Numbered from the stretch's first letter, positions 1-12,119 are shown. The stretch: 64,000 bases of DNA from Geotrypetes seraphini (GCF_902459505.1 NC_047088.1:102167704-102231703); one strand, 5' to 3'. Notes: generated by a model from the letters alone, not told the origin. Translations and numbers: made by a program.

Positions 1-2554
1 CCGTACTGGTCCAGAGGCCTCGAGTACGGAGACCTCGAGATGAGTGCCCCAAGCGTAGGTCGATGAGTCTGTCGTTAGGACCTTCTGATGAGGGGGCGTT
101 TGAAAAAACAAGCCCCTGGAAAGATTGGAAGAGAGCATCCACCAACGGAGAGACTTCTTCAAAGAAGGAGTGACTGTAATGTGTAGAGAAAGAGGATCGC
201 AAGCCTGCGTCCACTGAGATGCCAGGCTCCATTGAGGAATTCTGAGGTGAAGTCTGGCAAAAGGAGTCACGTGTACTGTGGAGGCCATGTGACCCAGAAG
301 CACCATCATGTGTCTCACTGAGATGGAAGAGCGGTTGTAAAAATGATGGAGACGACCTCCTATAGGGGGAAAGGGAGACAGAGACAGAACGGTGGAGGTT
401 ATGCTCTGTTTTAAACAGTCAAAAAGGCTGAGAAGCCTTAGGTGCAGCAGAAGGTTGTGATTTCTGTTGCTTCTGAGGTGGCTGCTTCTTCAGAGGAGGG
501 CGAGTATAAGGAGCTGGCTTTGGAGCAAAATGCCTTTGATAGATAACAGCCGGACGTGCAGGCTTGGCAGGTGTTGGCTTCGGCTTAGGCCTGACAATTG
601 AAGCAAATGACTTTTCATGGTCAGATAATTTTTTAGTGGCTGCCTTGATGGACTCGTCAAAAAGTTCGGTGCCTTGACAAGGGATGTTAGCAGGTGGTCT
701 TGAAGATTAGGGTCTATGGCAATGGTATGAAGCCATGCAAGACGACGCATAGCCATAGAGCAAGCAGCCACTCGGGCAGATAACTCAAAAGGCATCGTAA
801 GATGATTGCAGGAGATGAAGACGCAACTGAGAAAAAGAAGGAATGACTTCTTGAAACTCAAAATGCATATGATTATCCATGAAGTCAAAAATTTTGGCAG
901 TAGAGAAAGAAGAAATTCAAAATAAGTAATGAAATAAAAATTATAATTGAGGATTTTAGAGGACATCATAGCATTCTGGTAGATGTCAAATTTCAGCCAA
1001 ATTTGTCCATAGTTTTCCCCTCCCTGCCAGGCAGGACTGTAGCATAGACCTTGGAAGGATGGGATCTTTTCAAGGAAGATTCAACTAGTAGGGATTGATG
1101 AGATAACTGTGAGTTGTCAAATCCCTTGTGATGCACCGTTTTATACCTCGAATCCAATTTCCCAGGAACTGCTGGTATAGAAAATGGAGTCTCCATGTAT
1201 CGAGTAAAAGTCTGGTCCAAAAGTTTGTGAAGTGGAAGCTTGAGACTCTCTGCCGGAGGCTGAGGGAGATGCATGACTTCAAGATATTCCTTAGAATATT
1301 TGGAGCCAGTATCCAATTTAACATCCAAATCTACAGCCATCTGTCGTAGGAAAGATGAAAAAGACAGCTGATCCGGCGAGGCCTTGTCTCGAGAAGGACT
1401 CGAGGACGTCGAGGCAGCATGTGTCGAAGAAGAAGCTTCGACATGGAAAAAAAGTCTCATAGGAACCTGGTGACTTGGTTGAAGCAATCGAGGCCGGGAT
1501 ATCCTCGAGGTCTGGCATCGAAGACCTGGAACGAGGAGTCTGTGGTCTGGTCGAGGTCAGAGTAGAACGAGGCTTCGAAGAAGATGGAATATCCTGCGAG
1601 GAACGATGCGGTGAAGAATGCCTCGATGAAGGTCTCGAACGATGGTGAGAACTGTGTCTAGAACCAGACCTCGAGGATCGAGGAGATTTTGCCTCGGAGA
1701 CGGAAGCAGCTCATGCCAATGTATGAATAGGACTAGAGGCTGTAGATCGAAGCTCCAGAGGCTTGGAGGAGGAACTTCGATGCACTCGCAAAGACTCTGC
1801 TCCTTGCTAAGAGTGTGAGGAATCCTGTCGATGCACTCGCAAAGATTCTACTCCTTGCCTTTCGTGCTTAGGTGGCAGACCAGACACTCACAGAGACTCT
1901 GCTCCCTGCAAAGAGTGAGGCTCCAACCAGGGCATAGGAGGCGGCTCGACCTCACAGGGGGTTGCCGGATGCCCAGGCAGGATAATAGGAAGACGTTTAG
2001 GACGCATAATGGTAAGGTACTGAAGAAGCTGCTTCTCTAAAATGGTCTGGAAAGAAGCTGGCAAGGTGGGATCCGCGTCTGAAACTGGTCCACCTGCCTT
2101 GTCTGGAGGTTCCTTCAAGGTAGTGTGAGTGTGCTTCAACTTAGGAGTCTTAGACACTTTAATCACCACCGGCGGAACCGACTGCTGAGCTATCTGACCT
2201 GAGGAAATAGGGGAAGATACAGCAGATGTCAAAGCAAGAGCCGCTGCAAACCAGGAAGGCTTGATGAGGCTCGAGGTAGAAGCAGGAGGCGCAGAAGGAG
2301 GCTCGATGGAGGTCAAAGCCGGAGACGCCTTCGAAGTCGAGGGATCAGTCGAAGACTCCATCTCGAAGAGTTGTCTACTTGAATGCATTGATGCTTAAAA
2401 GCACGAGGCTGAAGTGTTGAAGGCACGACGTGGGATGATGTTTAGGCCCCAGACACTTGAGGAAGCATCTATGAGAGTCCGTGAGAGAGATCGCGCGCCG
2501 ACACTTGCTACACTTCTTAAAGCCTGTAGGAGGCCGGGACATAGGCCTAAAAAG
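1..2554 (-). mobile_element. Old DIRS-like tyrosine-recombinase retroelement, left part
   Basis: Fossil DIRS element read on the minus strand, entering from beyond the left edge. Positions 1-360 resemble the RT-RNase H part of the younger DIRS copy (about 4860-5000). Positions 490-1490 resemble its gag-like region, with the shared segment LPLHKLLDQTF (LPLHDILRETF in the younger copy). Positions 2375-2550 encode a Cys-rich start (GFKKCSKCRR) matching the younger copy's GFKKCQRCAR. It is split by the younger element at about 2555 and resumes at about 8203. It is heavily decayed, with many breaks, and clearly older than its insert. Confidence 0.8.
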
Positions 2555-2770
2555 CACAGTTACTCACCATAACAGGTGTTATCCAGGGACAGCAGACAGA
2601 TATTCTTGACTAATGGGTGACGACACCGACGGAGCCCCGGTACGGACAATTTTAGAGTGATTGCACTCTAAGAACTTGGAAAGTTCTAGCAGGCCGCATC
2701 GCGCACACGCGAGTGCCTTCCCGCCCGACGGAGGCGCGCGGTCCCCAGTTAGGATAAGCCAGCTAAGAAG
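2555..2770 (-). repeat. Left inverted terminus of the young DIRS
   Basis: This is the 3' terminus of the element in its own orientation. Its block around gacggagccccggtacgg and cactctaagaacttggaaag is the reverse complement of the right terminus near 8090-8150. The outer edge (cacagttactcaccataaca) is complementary to the first half of the internal complementary region. Confidence 0.85.
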
Positions 2771-2795
2771 CCAACCCGGGGAGGTGGGTGGGACG

Positions 2796-2897
2796 CAAGA
2801 ATATCTGCCTGCTGTCCCTGGATAATACCTGTTACGGTGAGTAACTGTGCTTTATCCCAGGACAAGCAGGCAGCATATTCTTGACTGATGGGCGACC
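2796..2897 (-). repeat. DIRS internal complementary region (ICR)
   Basis: A two-part segment. 2796-2849 is the reverse complement of the left terminus (about 2555-2610). 2850-2897 (cccaggacaagcaggcagca) is the reverse complement of the right terminus (about 8155-8202). An internal region complementary to both ends at once is the hallmark of DIRS1-type elements and is thought to template a circular intermediate. Confidence 0.85.
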
Positions 2898-3833
2898 TCC
2901 AAGCTAACAAAAAGAGGGATGGAGGGAAGGTTGGCCATTAGGAAAACAAATTTTGTAAAACAGATTGGCCGAAGTGTCCATCCCGTCTGGAAAAAGCATC
3001 CAGACAATAATGAGATGTAAAAGTATGAACTGAGGACCAAGTAGCAGCCTTGCAGATTTCCTCAATAGGAGTCGAACGGAGGAAAGCTACAGACGCTGCC
3101 ATAGCTCGAACTCTATGGGCCGTGACAGAACCTTCCAGTGTCAGTCCGGACTGAGCATAACAGAATGAAATGCACGCTGCAAGCCAATTGGACAACATAC
3201 GTTTAGAAACGGGGCGTCCCAATTTATTCGGATCAAAGGACAGAAAGAGTTGGGGAGTTGATCTGTGGGCTTTAGTACGCTCCAAATAGTAAGCTAAAGC
3301 CCTCTTGCAGTCCAAAGTATGTAAAGCCTGCTCTCAAGGAAGGGAATGAGGTTTCTGGAAGAATACAGGCAGAACAATGGATTGGTTGAGATGAAATTCA
3401 GAGACAACCTTAGGGAGAAACTTTGGATGTGTACGTAGAACCACCTTGTCATGATGAAAGACTGTAAACGGTGGATCAGCAACTAGTGCATGCAGCTCAC
3501 TGACCCTCCTGGCAGAGGTAAGAGCAATAAGGAAGACCACTTTCCAAGTGAGAAACTTGAAGGGAGCTGTAGCCAAAGGTTCAAATGGAGGCTTCATTAA
3601 GGCGGAAAGAACCATATTGAGATCCCAGACTACAGGAGGGGGCTTAAGAGGTGGTTTCACATTGAAAAGACCCCGCATGAATCTGGAAACCAAAGGATGA
3701 GCTGAGAGAAGTTTCCCATGAACTGGCTCATGAAAAGCAGAAATAGCACTGAGGTGGACTCTGATGGAAGTAGACTTGAGACCAGCATCAGACAAGGAAA
3801 GAAGATAATCTAACAAGGTCTCCACAGCAAGCG
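2898..3833 (-). mobile_element. Tyrosine recombinase region of the young DIRS
   Basis: The minus-strand frames at 2938-3315 and 3334-3825 carry tyrosine-recombinase signatures. TSARRVSELHAL surrounds the first catalytic arginine, and VTAHRVRAMAASVAF resembles the HxxR box. The SAM-like N-terminal part (LLDYLLSLSDAGLKSTSIR) is typical of DIRS integrases. In the family this enzyme inserts the circular DNA copy. The region is part of a fossil element. Confidence 0.8.
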
Positions 3834-3963
3834 AAGTGGGATCATGATGATGAAGAAAACACCAGGAAGAGAACCGGGTCCACTTCTGTTGGTAGCATTG
3901 AAGAGTGGCCGGTTTCCTGGAAGCATCCAGAATAGAATGAATGGGCTGAGATAGAAGAGGAAG

Positions 3964-5800
3964 TCAGCCCGAGAGATACCAAGCTGTCAGGTGTAGAGAC
4001 TGGAGGTTGGGATGCAGAAGGGTCTCCTGATGCTGTGTGAGCAGAGAAGGAAACAGTGGAAGAAGAATAGGCTCCCTGGAACTGAGTTGAAGTAGAAGGG
4101 AGAACCAATGTTGCCTGGGCCACCGTGGAGCGATGAGAATTATGGTGGCTTGTTCCCTCTTGAGCTTGAACAAGGTTCGTAACATGAGAGGCAGAGGAGG
4201 GAAAGCATACAGGAACAGATTGGACCAATCCAGAAGAAATGCATCCACTGCCAGACGGTGAGGAGAGTAGAGTCTGGAGCAGAAGTGGGGCAGCTGATGA
4301 TTGTGAGGAGCTGCAAAGAGGTCTATCTGAGGAGTGCCCCATTGAGTGAAAATGGACCGGAGAGTCAAAGGATCGAGAGTCCATTCGTGGGGCTGGAGAA
4401 TTCTGCTGAGATTGTCCGCTAAGGAATTCTGCTCCCCCTGAATGTAGACAGCCTTCAGGAATAAATGGTGATCTGTCGCCCAAGACCAAATCTTTTGGGC
4501 TTCTTGACACAAAAGGCGAGAGCCTGTCCCACCCTGTTTGTTGATGTAGTACATTGCCACTTGATTGTCTGTGCAGATTAGAAGGACTTGAGGAAAGAGA
4601 AGATGTTGGAAAGCCTTGAGGGCATAAAACATCGCCCAGAGTTCCAAGAAATTGATGTGATGTTTCTTCTCCTGAGCCGTCCAAAGGCCCTGAGTTTGAA
4701 ACTCGTTCAAGTGAGCTCCCCAGACATAAGGGGAGGCGTCTGTGGTGATGATTAGTTGATGAGGAGGTAGATGGAACAGAAGACCTCTGGAGAGATTTGA
4801 AGATATCAACCACCATTGAAGAGATTGACAAAGAGATGATGTCACAAATATGTGTCGTGAGCAAGGATCCGTCGCTTGGGACCACTGGGTAGCTAGGGTC
4901 CATTGAGGAGTGCGCAGGTGAAGACGTGCGAAGGGGGTGACATGAACTGTCGAGGCCATGTGACCCAAGAGTATCATCATTTGCTTGGCAGAGATGGAGT
5001 GCAGTGGAAGCACCTGCTGGCATAGAGATTGAAGAGTCTGAAGACAGTTGGACGGCAGGAATGCCCTCATGAGGACTGAGTCCAGGACCGCTCCTATGAA
5101 CTGAAGTCGGGATGAGATGTGATTTGGGTAGATTGATCTCGAACCCCAGAAGTTGTAGAAAAAGGATGGTCTGGTTGGTGGCAAGGAGCACTGCCTGAGA
5201 GGAAGTAGCTTTGATTAACCAGTCGTCCAGGTAAGGGAAGACCTGAAGGTGATGAGAGCGGAGAAAAGCAGCCACCACAATCAGACATTTGGTGAACACT
5301 CTGGGAGAGGAGGCAAGGCCGAAGGGTAGCACCTTGTACTGGTAATGACAGTGATTGATCATGAACCGGAGGTATTGTCTGGAGGCCAGATTGACCAGTA
5401 TATGAGTGTATGCTTCTTTGAGATCGAGGGAACATAGTCAGTCGCCCTGATTGAGAAGAGGGTAAAGAGTGGCCAGAGAAAGCATTCTGAATTTTTCTTT
5501 GACCAAGCATTTGTTGAGATCGCGAAGATCTAAAATGGGTCTGAGATCTCCGGTTTTTTTGGGGACCAGAAAGTAACGGGAGTAGAATCCCTGCCCCTTC
5601 TGCTCGAGAGGAACTTCCTCTATAGCGTTCAGAAGAAGGAGGGATTGAACTTCTTGTAGAAGAATGGAGGACTGAGGACTGTTCAAAGCAGACTCTTTTG
5701 GCAGACTTTGGGCAGGAAGAGTCTGAAAGTTGAGAGAGTAGCCGTGGCGGATGATGTTGAGGACCCACTGGTCCGAGGTGATGATCTCCCAACGGCTGAT
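3964..5800 (-). mobile_element. Reverse transcriptase-RNase H region of the young DIRS
   Basis: Minus-strand frames here hold the RT palm segment (KVLPFGLASSPRVFTK, FPYLDDWLI) and an RNase H (TTDASPYVWGAH, LELWAMFYAL, CTDNQVAMYYINKQGG), followed by the QIDLFAAPHNHQLPHFCSR segment found in DIRS polyproteins. RT and RNase H are in the usual DIRS order, between the gag-like region and the recombinase. Part of a fossil element. Confidence 0.85.
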
Positions 5801-7803
5801 GAAGAAAGGAAGACGTCCTCCTATGGGTTGAGGGAGGAGGGCAGATGGTAGAATACTGGCTATGCCCTGGAGAACGAAGTCAAAGGGTTGGGTAGACTTC
5901 TGTTGAGGAGGAGGTTTCACCTGTTGCTGCTGTGGTGGCCTAGGGGTTTGTCGTTGTTGCTGGCGCTGACGCCTAGGCTGTTGAGGAGCTGGTGGCAAAG
6001 GGCGAGCCGCATAACGGCGTTGATAGGCCGATTGTTGCCGAAAAGGCCAGGTAGGTGGAGTCTTCTTTTTGGTTTTCAGAAGAGTATCCCATCGAGTCTC
6101 ATGGGCGGATAGTTTTTGGGTGGTAGAGTCCATGGAATCACCAAAAAGTTCATCCCCCAGGCATGAAGCATTAGCCAGGCGATCTTGATGGTTGACATCA
6201 AGCTCCGACACTCTGAGCCAAGCTAGACGACGCATGGCAGCAGACATGGCCGTGGCTCTGGTGGTAAGTTCGAACGTGTCATAGATTGAACGGACTAGGA
6301 ACTTACGAAGCTGGACAAGAGAGGAAGAACACTGGCGAAAAGCAGGTCTCTTGCGGTCCGGGAGGTATTTTTCAAAGGAAGCCAAATTGTGGATGAGATG
6401 CTTGAGGTAAAAGGAAAAATGAAAAGCATAATTCCCTGACCTGTTAGCCAACATAGCATTCTGGTATAGTCTTTTGCCAAATTTATCCATGGCCTTTCCT
6501 TCTCTGCCAGGAGGGACGGAGGCGTACATGCTAGCTCCTGCAGACTTCTTAAGCGTAGATTCCACCAAAAGAGACTCGTGTGGAAGCTGCGGTTTATCAA
6601 AGCCAGGGATAGGGATGACTTTATATAAAGAGTCCAATTTACGAGGAGCTCCTGGTATGGTCAAAGGAGTCTCAAGATTTTTATAAAAGGTTTCTCGCAA
6701 AATATCATGGAGGGGTAATTTGAGAAATTCCTTTGGAGGCTGGTCAAAGTCCAATGCATCAAGGAACGCTTTGGACTTTTTGGACTCAGCCTCCAAAGGA
6801 ATAGAAAGAGATTCACACATCTCTTTTAAGAAAGAAGTGAAAGAGGCAGAATCTGGCTTAGAGGATGGATCTGGAACAGAAGGATCCTCATCAGCCGATG
6901 AACACTCACCCTCAGAGAGAAGAGGCTCTTCGGAGTCACCCCACAGATCAGGGTCCCTAACTTGGGAACTGCGATCCCGAGACTCCGGTGTGGAAGGTTC
7001 AAGGTGCCGGGATTTGCGTACCGACTTACCCGACCTTAAGGAAGCGGTGCCGGGAGAAGTTAAAGGCTGTATCGGTGCCAAAGTTTGAACAGCCTGATGC
7101 AGCGCTCTCGGCTCCGGTGCCAGAACTGGCATGGAGACTGAGGAAGCCGAATGAACCGGTACCGATAGGGTGGAAGCGGACAATAGAGTCTGCCCCACCG
7201 TCGGTACCGGGGGCTCAGACCGGACCGGGACTGGAAGGTTCGGTGCCAATAGAGCAGGAAGGAGCTGTTGTAACTGCTCTTTAAGCTGCACCTGGAGGAC
7301 GGCCGCAATTCGCTCTTCCAGCGAAGGCACCAGTACCACTTTTTTCTTCTGCGGTACCTGCGGTGCCGCTCGACGCCCCGAGGATGAGGAGCCCGAGGTC
7401 GAGGGACTCACCTCAATAGGGGCGGAGTGCTTCCGTGCGCGCCTCGTGGTCGGCAGGACTGGGCTCGCTGCCACAGAGACCGGAGGGCGCTCCAGCGGGG
7501 AAGGCTTCTTAGCCGGCTTACCTGACTGTTGCGACGGCGGTGCGGTGTCGAAGAGGTGGGTGCCGACTGAGATGGGGCCGATGCCGGTGTCGATGCCGCA
7601 GGGTCGGACATATCGGCACCGAAAAGTAACCGTTGCTGAATCTGACGGTTTTTTAAAGTTCGTTTTTTCAATGTGGCACAGCGGGTGCAGGTGGAAGCCC
7701 GATGATCTGGACCCAGGCACTGTAAGCACCAATTGTGCGGGTCGGTCAGAGAAATGGGCCGTGCACACCGCTGGCACTTCTTGAACCCTGGCTGGGGGGG
7801 CAT
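5438..7803 (-). mobile_element. Gag-like region and RT start of the young DIRS
   Basis: A long minus-strand frame that begins with a Cys/His-rich segment (GFKKCQRCARPISLTD, then WCLQCLGPDH). It passes through a Ser/Pro-rich linker and a helical capsid-like stretch (KLPLHDILRETFYKNLETPL, MSAAMRRLAWLRVSELDV), then a Gln/Pro/Arg-rich tail, and ends in the start of RT (FLVPKKTGDLRPILDLRDLN). The same blocks recur in the older copy at 490-2557, so they define this DIRS family's gag-like protein. Confidence 0.75.
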
Positions 7804-7989
7804 GAAAGTAAAAACGGCTTCTGCCAAATCGAAGGCCGAGGCCTCGATGGTGGTAACAGGCCCCGCCGGGGCGAAACCGAAATAAAAAAATGATTTTTTT
7901 TTAAAGAAGAAAAGAAAAAGGAAATAATATTTCCTCACAGGGTTTTCGCGAGCGGGAAGGCGATACAAAAAATTTTTTTCAACAGCCGT

Positions 7990-8202
7990 TGAAAGAACGC
8001 GTCTTCTTAGCTCCGCGGAAACTAAGAAACTGGGGACCGCGCACCTCTGTCGGGCGAGAAGGCACTCGCGCATGCGCGGTGCGGCCTGCTAGAACTTTCC
8101 AAGTTCTTAGAGTGCAATCACTCTAAAATTGTCCATACCGGGGCTCCGTCGGTGCCGTCACCCATCAGTCAAGAATATGCTGCCTGCTTGTCCTGGGATA
8201 AA
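7990..8202 (-). repeat. Right inverted terminus of the young DIRS
   Basis: 5' terminus of the element, inverted relative to 2580-2770. It contains the cgcatgcgcggtgcggcctg block and ends in gcctgcttgtcctgggataa, which is complementary to the second half of the ICR. Confidence 0.85.
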
Positions 8203-8605
8203 CAGCCACTGCAAGGTCAAAGCTCGTGGGCTGTGGCCGAGCGGCCCGTCCCAGAGAACGGACGGAAGACGAAAAAAAATTTTTTTTTTTTTTAAACTAG
8301 ATAAATACAAATAAAACAGCGATTCGTGAAAAAAGAACACCAACCCGGTCAAGAGAAGGCAAAAGTGAACTAAGTTGAACGCAGAGAGTCAAAGACGGAC
8401 TTCTCGGCTCCACGGAAAACTAAGAACTGAGGAGATGTGCCCTGTGCACTGAGCGGGAAGGCACTCGCGCATGCGCGGTGCGGGCGACTCGAAACTTCTC
8501 GTTTCTTCAAGCAAGTCTGCTTGTGAGGCGTCCGCATCAGGGCTCCGTTGGATGACGTCACCCATACGTGAGATACCTGCCTGCTTGTTCTGGGATAATC
8601 CATGC
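8203..8605 (-). mobile_element. Old DIRS element resumed, with its own terminus
   Basis: 5' leader and terminus of the older DIRS that starts at position 1. The block at about 8390-8600 (ttctcggctccacggaaaac, gcgcatgcgcggtgcgg, cctgcctgcttgttctggga) is a diverged copy of the young element's right terminus at 7990-8202, in the same orientation. This shows the young copy landed between the leader and the gag-like region of the old one. Confidence 0.75.
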
Positions 8606-8639
8606 TACCAATCCAGGGCAAGCAGTGGCTTCCCCCATG

Positions 8640-8935
8640 TCTTGCCGCGTCTAATTTCAATGTAGGCCAGTATTTTGCTGGTCTACTTTGTACATGTCTC
8701 CCGCTGGCCTAGGGAGACACATACGGCTGCCTAGGTTCGCCTAAGGCTACGCCTAGCCTTAAGAGAGCTTATGCAGTTTTTCGGGCCTCCCTAGGCTCCC
8801 GGAGGCACCTTCAATATAGGCGGCCTGCCTGGGGAGCATTTTTTTTTTTTTTTAACATGCGTCCTGATTGGCTAGTTAGACATCTGTAGGATGCCTACAA
8901 TCGGGATGCAGTTTACAGAATCCGGGCCTCTGTAT
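8640..8935. repeat. Probable MITE-like repeat
   Basis: A segment rich in the repeated word cctagg/gcctag, followed by a T-tract and ending in gtttacagaatccgggcctc. The end motif recurs at about 17713-17727, in another repeat. No coding potential. The family is not identified. Confidence 0.3.
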
Positions 8936-10382
8936 ACCAATGACTCTGAATCATAACACTTGAATATTTTCTGTGGTGTGATTCACAGTACAGTCCCATG
9001 CCAATATTTTTAATATCCACAATGGTTTACTACTCTATTAAAAAAAGAATTGAAAATATTAATAGGAGCATTTTAATCCATAATGGTTAGTAGGATGTCT
9101 AACCAGTACAGACATAAACCAGAGATAGGAGACACAGACAAGGATCATTGAACATTTTATTCTCTTTCCATAAGCATTACAGACCTGACCCGGGGGACAG
9201 GAAAGCCAAGGGGCATATCCTTAACTACTAGCAGGATGCCCAAAAGGCAGAGATATAAAACTCAAAAGGTCAAAGACACATATACAAGGACCACTACACA
9301 ATTTTATTTCATAACTGATAGCAGCATGCCCAACTGGCAGATACATAACCCAGGAACTGAACACTAGGCTAGGAACTCCAGAGTCTATTTATTCTGTAAG
9401 TGCTGAGACCCCCACCATGTAAAAGGCAGGGAGCCTCCTATTTCTGCAAAGAAATTGTGTACCTGAATAATACAAAAAGGCATTCATTCTGTTGTTAAAT
9501 AACTCACATGAATAGATAAAAATGAGAAAACACTGATTACCATTGTTTCTTTTTTCAATTCTAAAAGGAGATCAGTTTTCCCCTTCAGCTGTAATCTTGT
9601 ATCCAAATATAAGACAAAAGCAGTGCACCTCTGCAATCAAAGAAACATGATTTTTACAGCTTATAAAAAGTCCGATCTTTTAAAAATCCTCTATCTAGCT
9701 GTGTATCTCTTTAAAGAAATTCCTAGGATTGTAGCAATTCTTTTTCAGCGTCCCAGAATGATATTGGTTACACTGGGTGGTCCAATTGAGCAGCAGCACA
9801 TCTGCAATGTCTCAGGGGATAACTTGTCTACATGGGTTGCTTCCCAGAAAGTGCTCAGGAAATGTGATACATTTTACATTACTCAAAATCTCTGGTGATT
9901 AACATAAGTACTGTATGTAAGAACTCTCTCTGTAGGTGCTATCCAGCTGCACGGCTGCTCTGCGACTCCCAACTTACATCTGCTCAGGTGAAGTTACTGC
10001 TTAGAAATTAATGTTTTAAATTTGTGATGCACACTCAGTAATTCCAGTGTGACAGTGGAATACAAAACTTAGGATGTGTGGGGTTTTTGAGAGTTTTTTT
10101 AAAATTCTCTTTTATTTGACTCTATGCAGAGTGATAATGAGATAAAAAACCGAGGGTGCATTTTTTTTTTTCTTTTTACATTCTCAGTACTCAGAGTGGT
10201 TGTGGAGCACATACAGTCTAGATGGCTAGATGGGGGAATTCTTTCACATGGCAATAATGATCATCAGCTGTAATTTCACGCATGAGCCACAGGAAGAGGC
10301 AACATTTCCTTAAAAAGAAATACCAAAACTTGATAAGAATTTAATGTCCATCTCATTGGGGTTAAATCCCCTAAGGTAGATC
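8936..10382 (-). other. Non-coding stretch, probably ZNF668 3' UTR in part
   Basis: No recognisable ORF or mobile element across about 1.4 kb downstream of the ZNF668 stop codon. On the minus strand AATAAA signals occur at 10111-10116, 9303-9308 and 9156-9161. Two weakly similar segments (about 9120-9235 and 9280-9345, both with the words cattttat/attttattt and agca(g)gatgccca(a)) suggest an old partial duplication. The extent of the UTR cannot be fixed from sequence alone. Confidence 0.4.
10111..10116 (-). terminator. Candidate ZNF668 polyadenylation signal (proximal)
   Basis: AATAAA on the minus strand about 270 bases after the stop codon of the zinc-finger ORF. More distal candidates lie at 9303-9308 and 9156-9161. 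Which is used cannot be told from sequence. Confidence 0.4.
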
Positions 10383-12089
10383 TCAGGATACAGGTGTTAA
10401 ACCTTCCTGAACTTCACCGCTCTCTGTCACTTTCTCCATCAGTTCTGATTGTGCTAGGAAGGATACTAGTGGGTCAAAAGTCTCCTGCTCCTTACTATGT
10501 CCATGAGTCTTCTCATGCTTACGTAAATCTGAAGAGCTGATGAAAGTCTTTCCACACTCTGGACAGGCATGGGGCCGCACCCCAGAGTGAATTTTTTCAT
10601 GTTTGCGCAGCCCTGCTCGGTCAGCAAATGCCTTGCCGCACTCCTCACAGGGGAAAGACTTTGCCACTGGGTGTGTCCTCTCATGTTTGCGTAGTTCATG
10701 GAAAGAGGGAAACATCATACCACAGTGCTTGCAGGTGGGCACTGCTCCTGCTCCAGCGACAGCCACTGTGTTTTCTGTATGTGCCCGCTGATGCCGCCGC
10801 AGTGATGGTGCATCAGCAAAAGCCAGATCACAACGGTTGCAGCCATGGATCTGAGGCGGACTACTGATGTGTGTGCGCTCATGCTTGCGTAGGCTGGAAG
10901 ACACCATAAAGGCTTTGCTGCATGCTGCACACTTGAAGGGCCGCTCACCCGTGTGCACACGTCTATGCTTGGTCAAGCTGGAACGTTCAGCAAATGCCTT
11001 TCCACACTCCTGGCACTGGAAGGGCCGCACACCAGAGTGCACAAGTTGATGCCGCTTCAGATCCCATGAGGCCACAAAGGTCTTATCACACTCTAGGCAC
11101 TTGTGAGGTCGCTCCCCAGTGTGGGTGCGCTGGTGCATGGCCAGGTCAGCTGGCTGCCGAAAGGGCTTATCACACTTGTCACATTTGTAAGGCTTCACTC
11201 CTAGATGAGCTCGTTGGTGCCGGCGGAAACTGGAGGGGTCCGAGAACATCTTGCCACACTGTGGACAGAGGAAGGGCTTCTCTCCAGAGTGGGTGCGCTG
11301 ATGGCTCTGGTAGGAGGAGAGCTGAGTGAAGGCTTTGCCACAATCCTGGCACTTGTAGGGTTTCTCAGCAGCATGGATTCGTTGATGGCAAGCTAGCGAG
11401 GAAGAACGAGAGAAAGCCTTGCCACAGTCTGAACAAAGGAAGGGTTTTTCTCCAGTGTGGGCCCGCTCATGGTTCCTCAGGTCCTTCAATTCACTGTAGG
11501 TTTTACCACAGGTGCTACACTCATAGGGTCGGAGTCCAGCATGGCCTCGCCGGTGTTTGCGGTACACTGAAGGATCTGCAAAACTACGCCCACATTCTGT
11601 ACAGGTGTATGGTCTTTCCCCAGTGTGTGCTCGCTGGTGGATTCGTAGCTTTGATGGTGTAGAGTAACGTTTGCTGCACTGACTACAACCAAAGGGGAGT
11701 TCTCCTGTGTGGCCTGTTGTATGGACCCGCAAACAGATGGCCTGCATGAAGGCTTTGCCGCACTCCTGGCACACAAAAGGTTTCTCCCCTGTGTGGCTTC
11801 GCCCATGATTGCGCAGCTCTGAGGCAGACTTATAAGACTTTTCACAGTGTGGGCATTGGAAAGGACGTGCAGCTTGTTGACGCTGTGGCAGAGGCCAGAG
11901 TTCCTCGTTCCCAGAATGTGAATTGGTGTGGCGCAGAGCTCGTGGCTCATTGGGAAAGGTCTTGCGGCAGGTGAGGCACTGGTAGCGGCGGCCCACCTTG
12001 GCATAGCCCAGGGTTGAAGGTTCAACATCACAAAATAGTTCTGCCTTCTCCTGATCAGTATCAGTGTTAGTGTTCTGGGAGGATTCCAT
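10383..12089 (-). CDS. ZNF668: Zinc finger protein 668 (ZNF668 orthologue)
   Basis: 568-residue C2H2 zinc-finger protein, expected to act in the nucleus on DNA; human ZNF668 is reported as a tumour-suppressor-like factor in p53 stability and DNA repair. I count 17 C2H2 fingers: one near residues 38-58, then runs from residue 79 to near the C-terminus, mostly with TGEKP-type linkers. Distinctive words match the human protein as I recall it: [68 protein letters not shown] and a C-terminal DPLVSFL. There is no KRAB or SCAN domain. The start fits the human N-terminus and lies 16 bases after a strong splice acceptor, so the whole coding sequence is in one exon. No breaks. Human ZNF668 is about 619 aa. 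Confidence 0.93.
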   Translation of the reverse strand: MESSQNTNTDTDQEKAELFCDVEPSTLGYAKVGRRYQCLTCRKTFPNEPRALRHTNSHSGNEELWPLPQRQQAARPFQCPHCEKSYKSASELRNHGRSHTGEKPFVCQECGKAFMQAICLRVHTTGHTGELPFGCSQCSKRYSTPSKLRIHQRAHTGERPYTCTECGRSFADPSVYRKHRRGHAGLRPYECSTCGKTYSELKDLRNHERAHTGEKPFLCSDCGKAFSRSSSLACHQRIHAAEKPYKCQDCGKAFTQLSSYQSHQRTHSGEKPFLCPQCGKMFSDPSSFRRHQRAHLGVKPYKCDKCDKPFRQPADLAMHQRTHTGERPHKCLECDKTFVASWDLKRHQLVHSGVRPFQCQECGKAFAERSSLTKHRRVHTGERPFKCAACSKAFMVSSSLRKHERTHISSPPQIHGCNRCDLAFADAPSLRRHQRAHTENTVAVAGAGAVPTCKHCGMMFPSFHELRKHERTHPVAKSFPCEECGKAFADRAGLRKHEKIHSGVRPHACPECGKTFISSSDLRKHEKTHGHSKEQETFDPLVSFLAQSELMEKVTESGEVQEGLTPVS

Positions 12090-12105
12090 CTTGAGATAAA
12101 TTTTC

Positions 12106-12119
12106 CTGCAAAATACAAA
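12106..12119 (-). other. Splice acceptor of the ZNF668 coding exon
   Basis: On the minus strand the sequence upstream of the ATG reads tttgtattttgcag followed by exon bases. It gives a 3' splice site with the AG at 12107-12106, the exon starting at 12105 and 16 bases of 5' UTR before the ATG. This matches the known arrangement in which ZNF668 has non-coding 5' exons. The donor exon must lie further right. Confidence 0.75.

Larger units (their letters stand above)
2555..8202 (-). mobile_element. Young DIRS retroelement inserted in an older DIRS
   Basis: About 5.65-kb tyrosine-recombinase retroelement in minus orientation. Parts from its 5' end (right) are: terminal inverted repeat, gag-like region, RT-RNase H, tyrosine recombinase, internal complementary region and the other inverted terminus. 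Termini at about 2555-2770 and 7990-8202 are inverted relative to each other, sharing the block around ctccgtcggtg and the cactctaa palindrome. The coding parts are long and nearly continuous, so the copy is recent, though it has a few breaks (about three or four). DIRS elements are known to integrate through the recombinase without a usual target duplication, and none is evident here. Confidence 0.88.

Noticed and set aside
7170-7784. 204-codon plus-strand frame (MEADNRVCPTVGTGG...)
   Set aside because: Antisense shadow of the DIRS gag-like region, with no domain of its own.
10466-11396. Several 60-111 codon frames within the zinc-finger exon
   Set aside because: Out-of-frame or antisense shadows of ZNF668.
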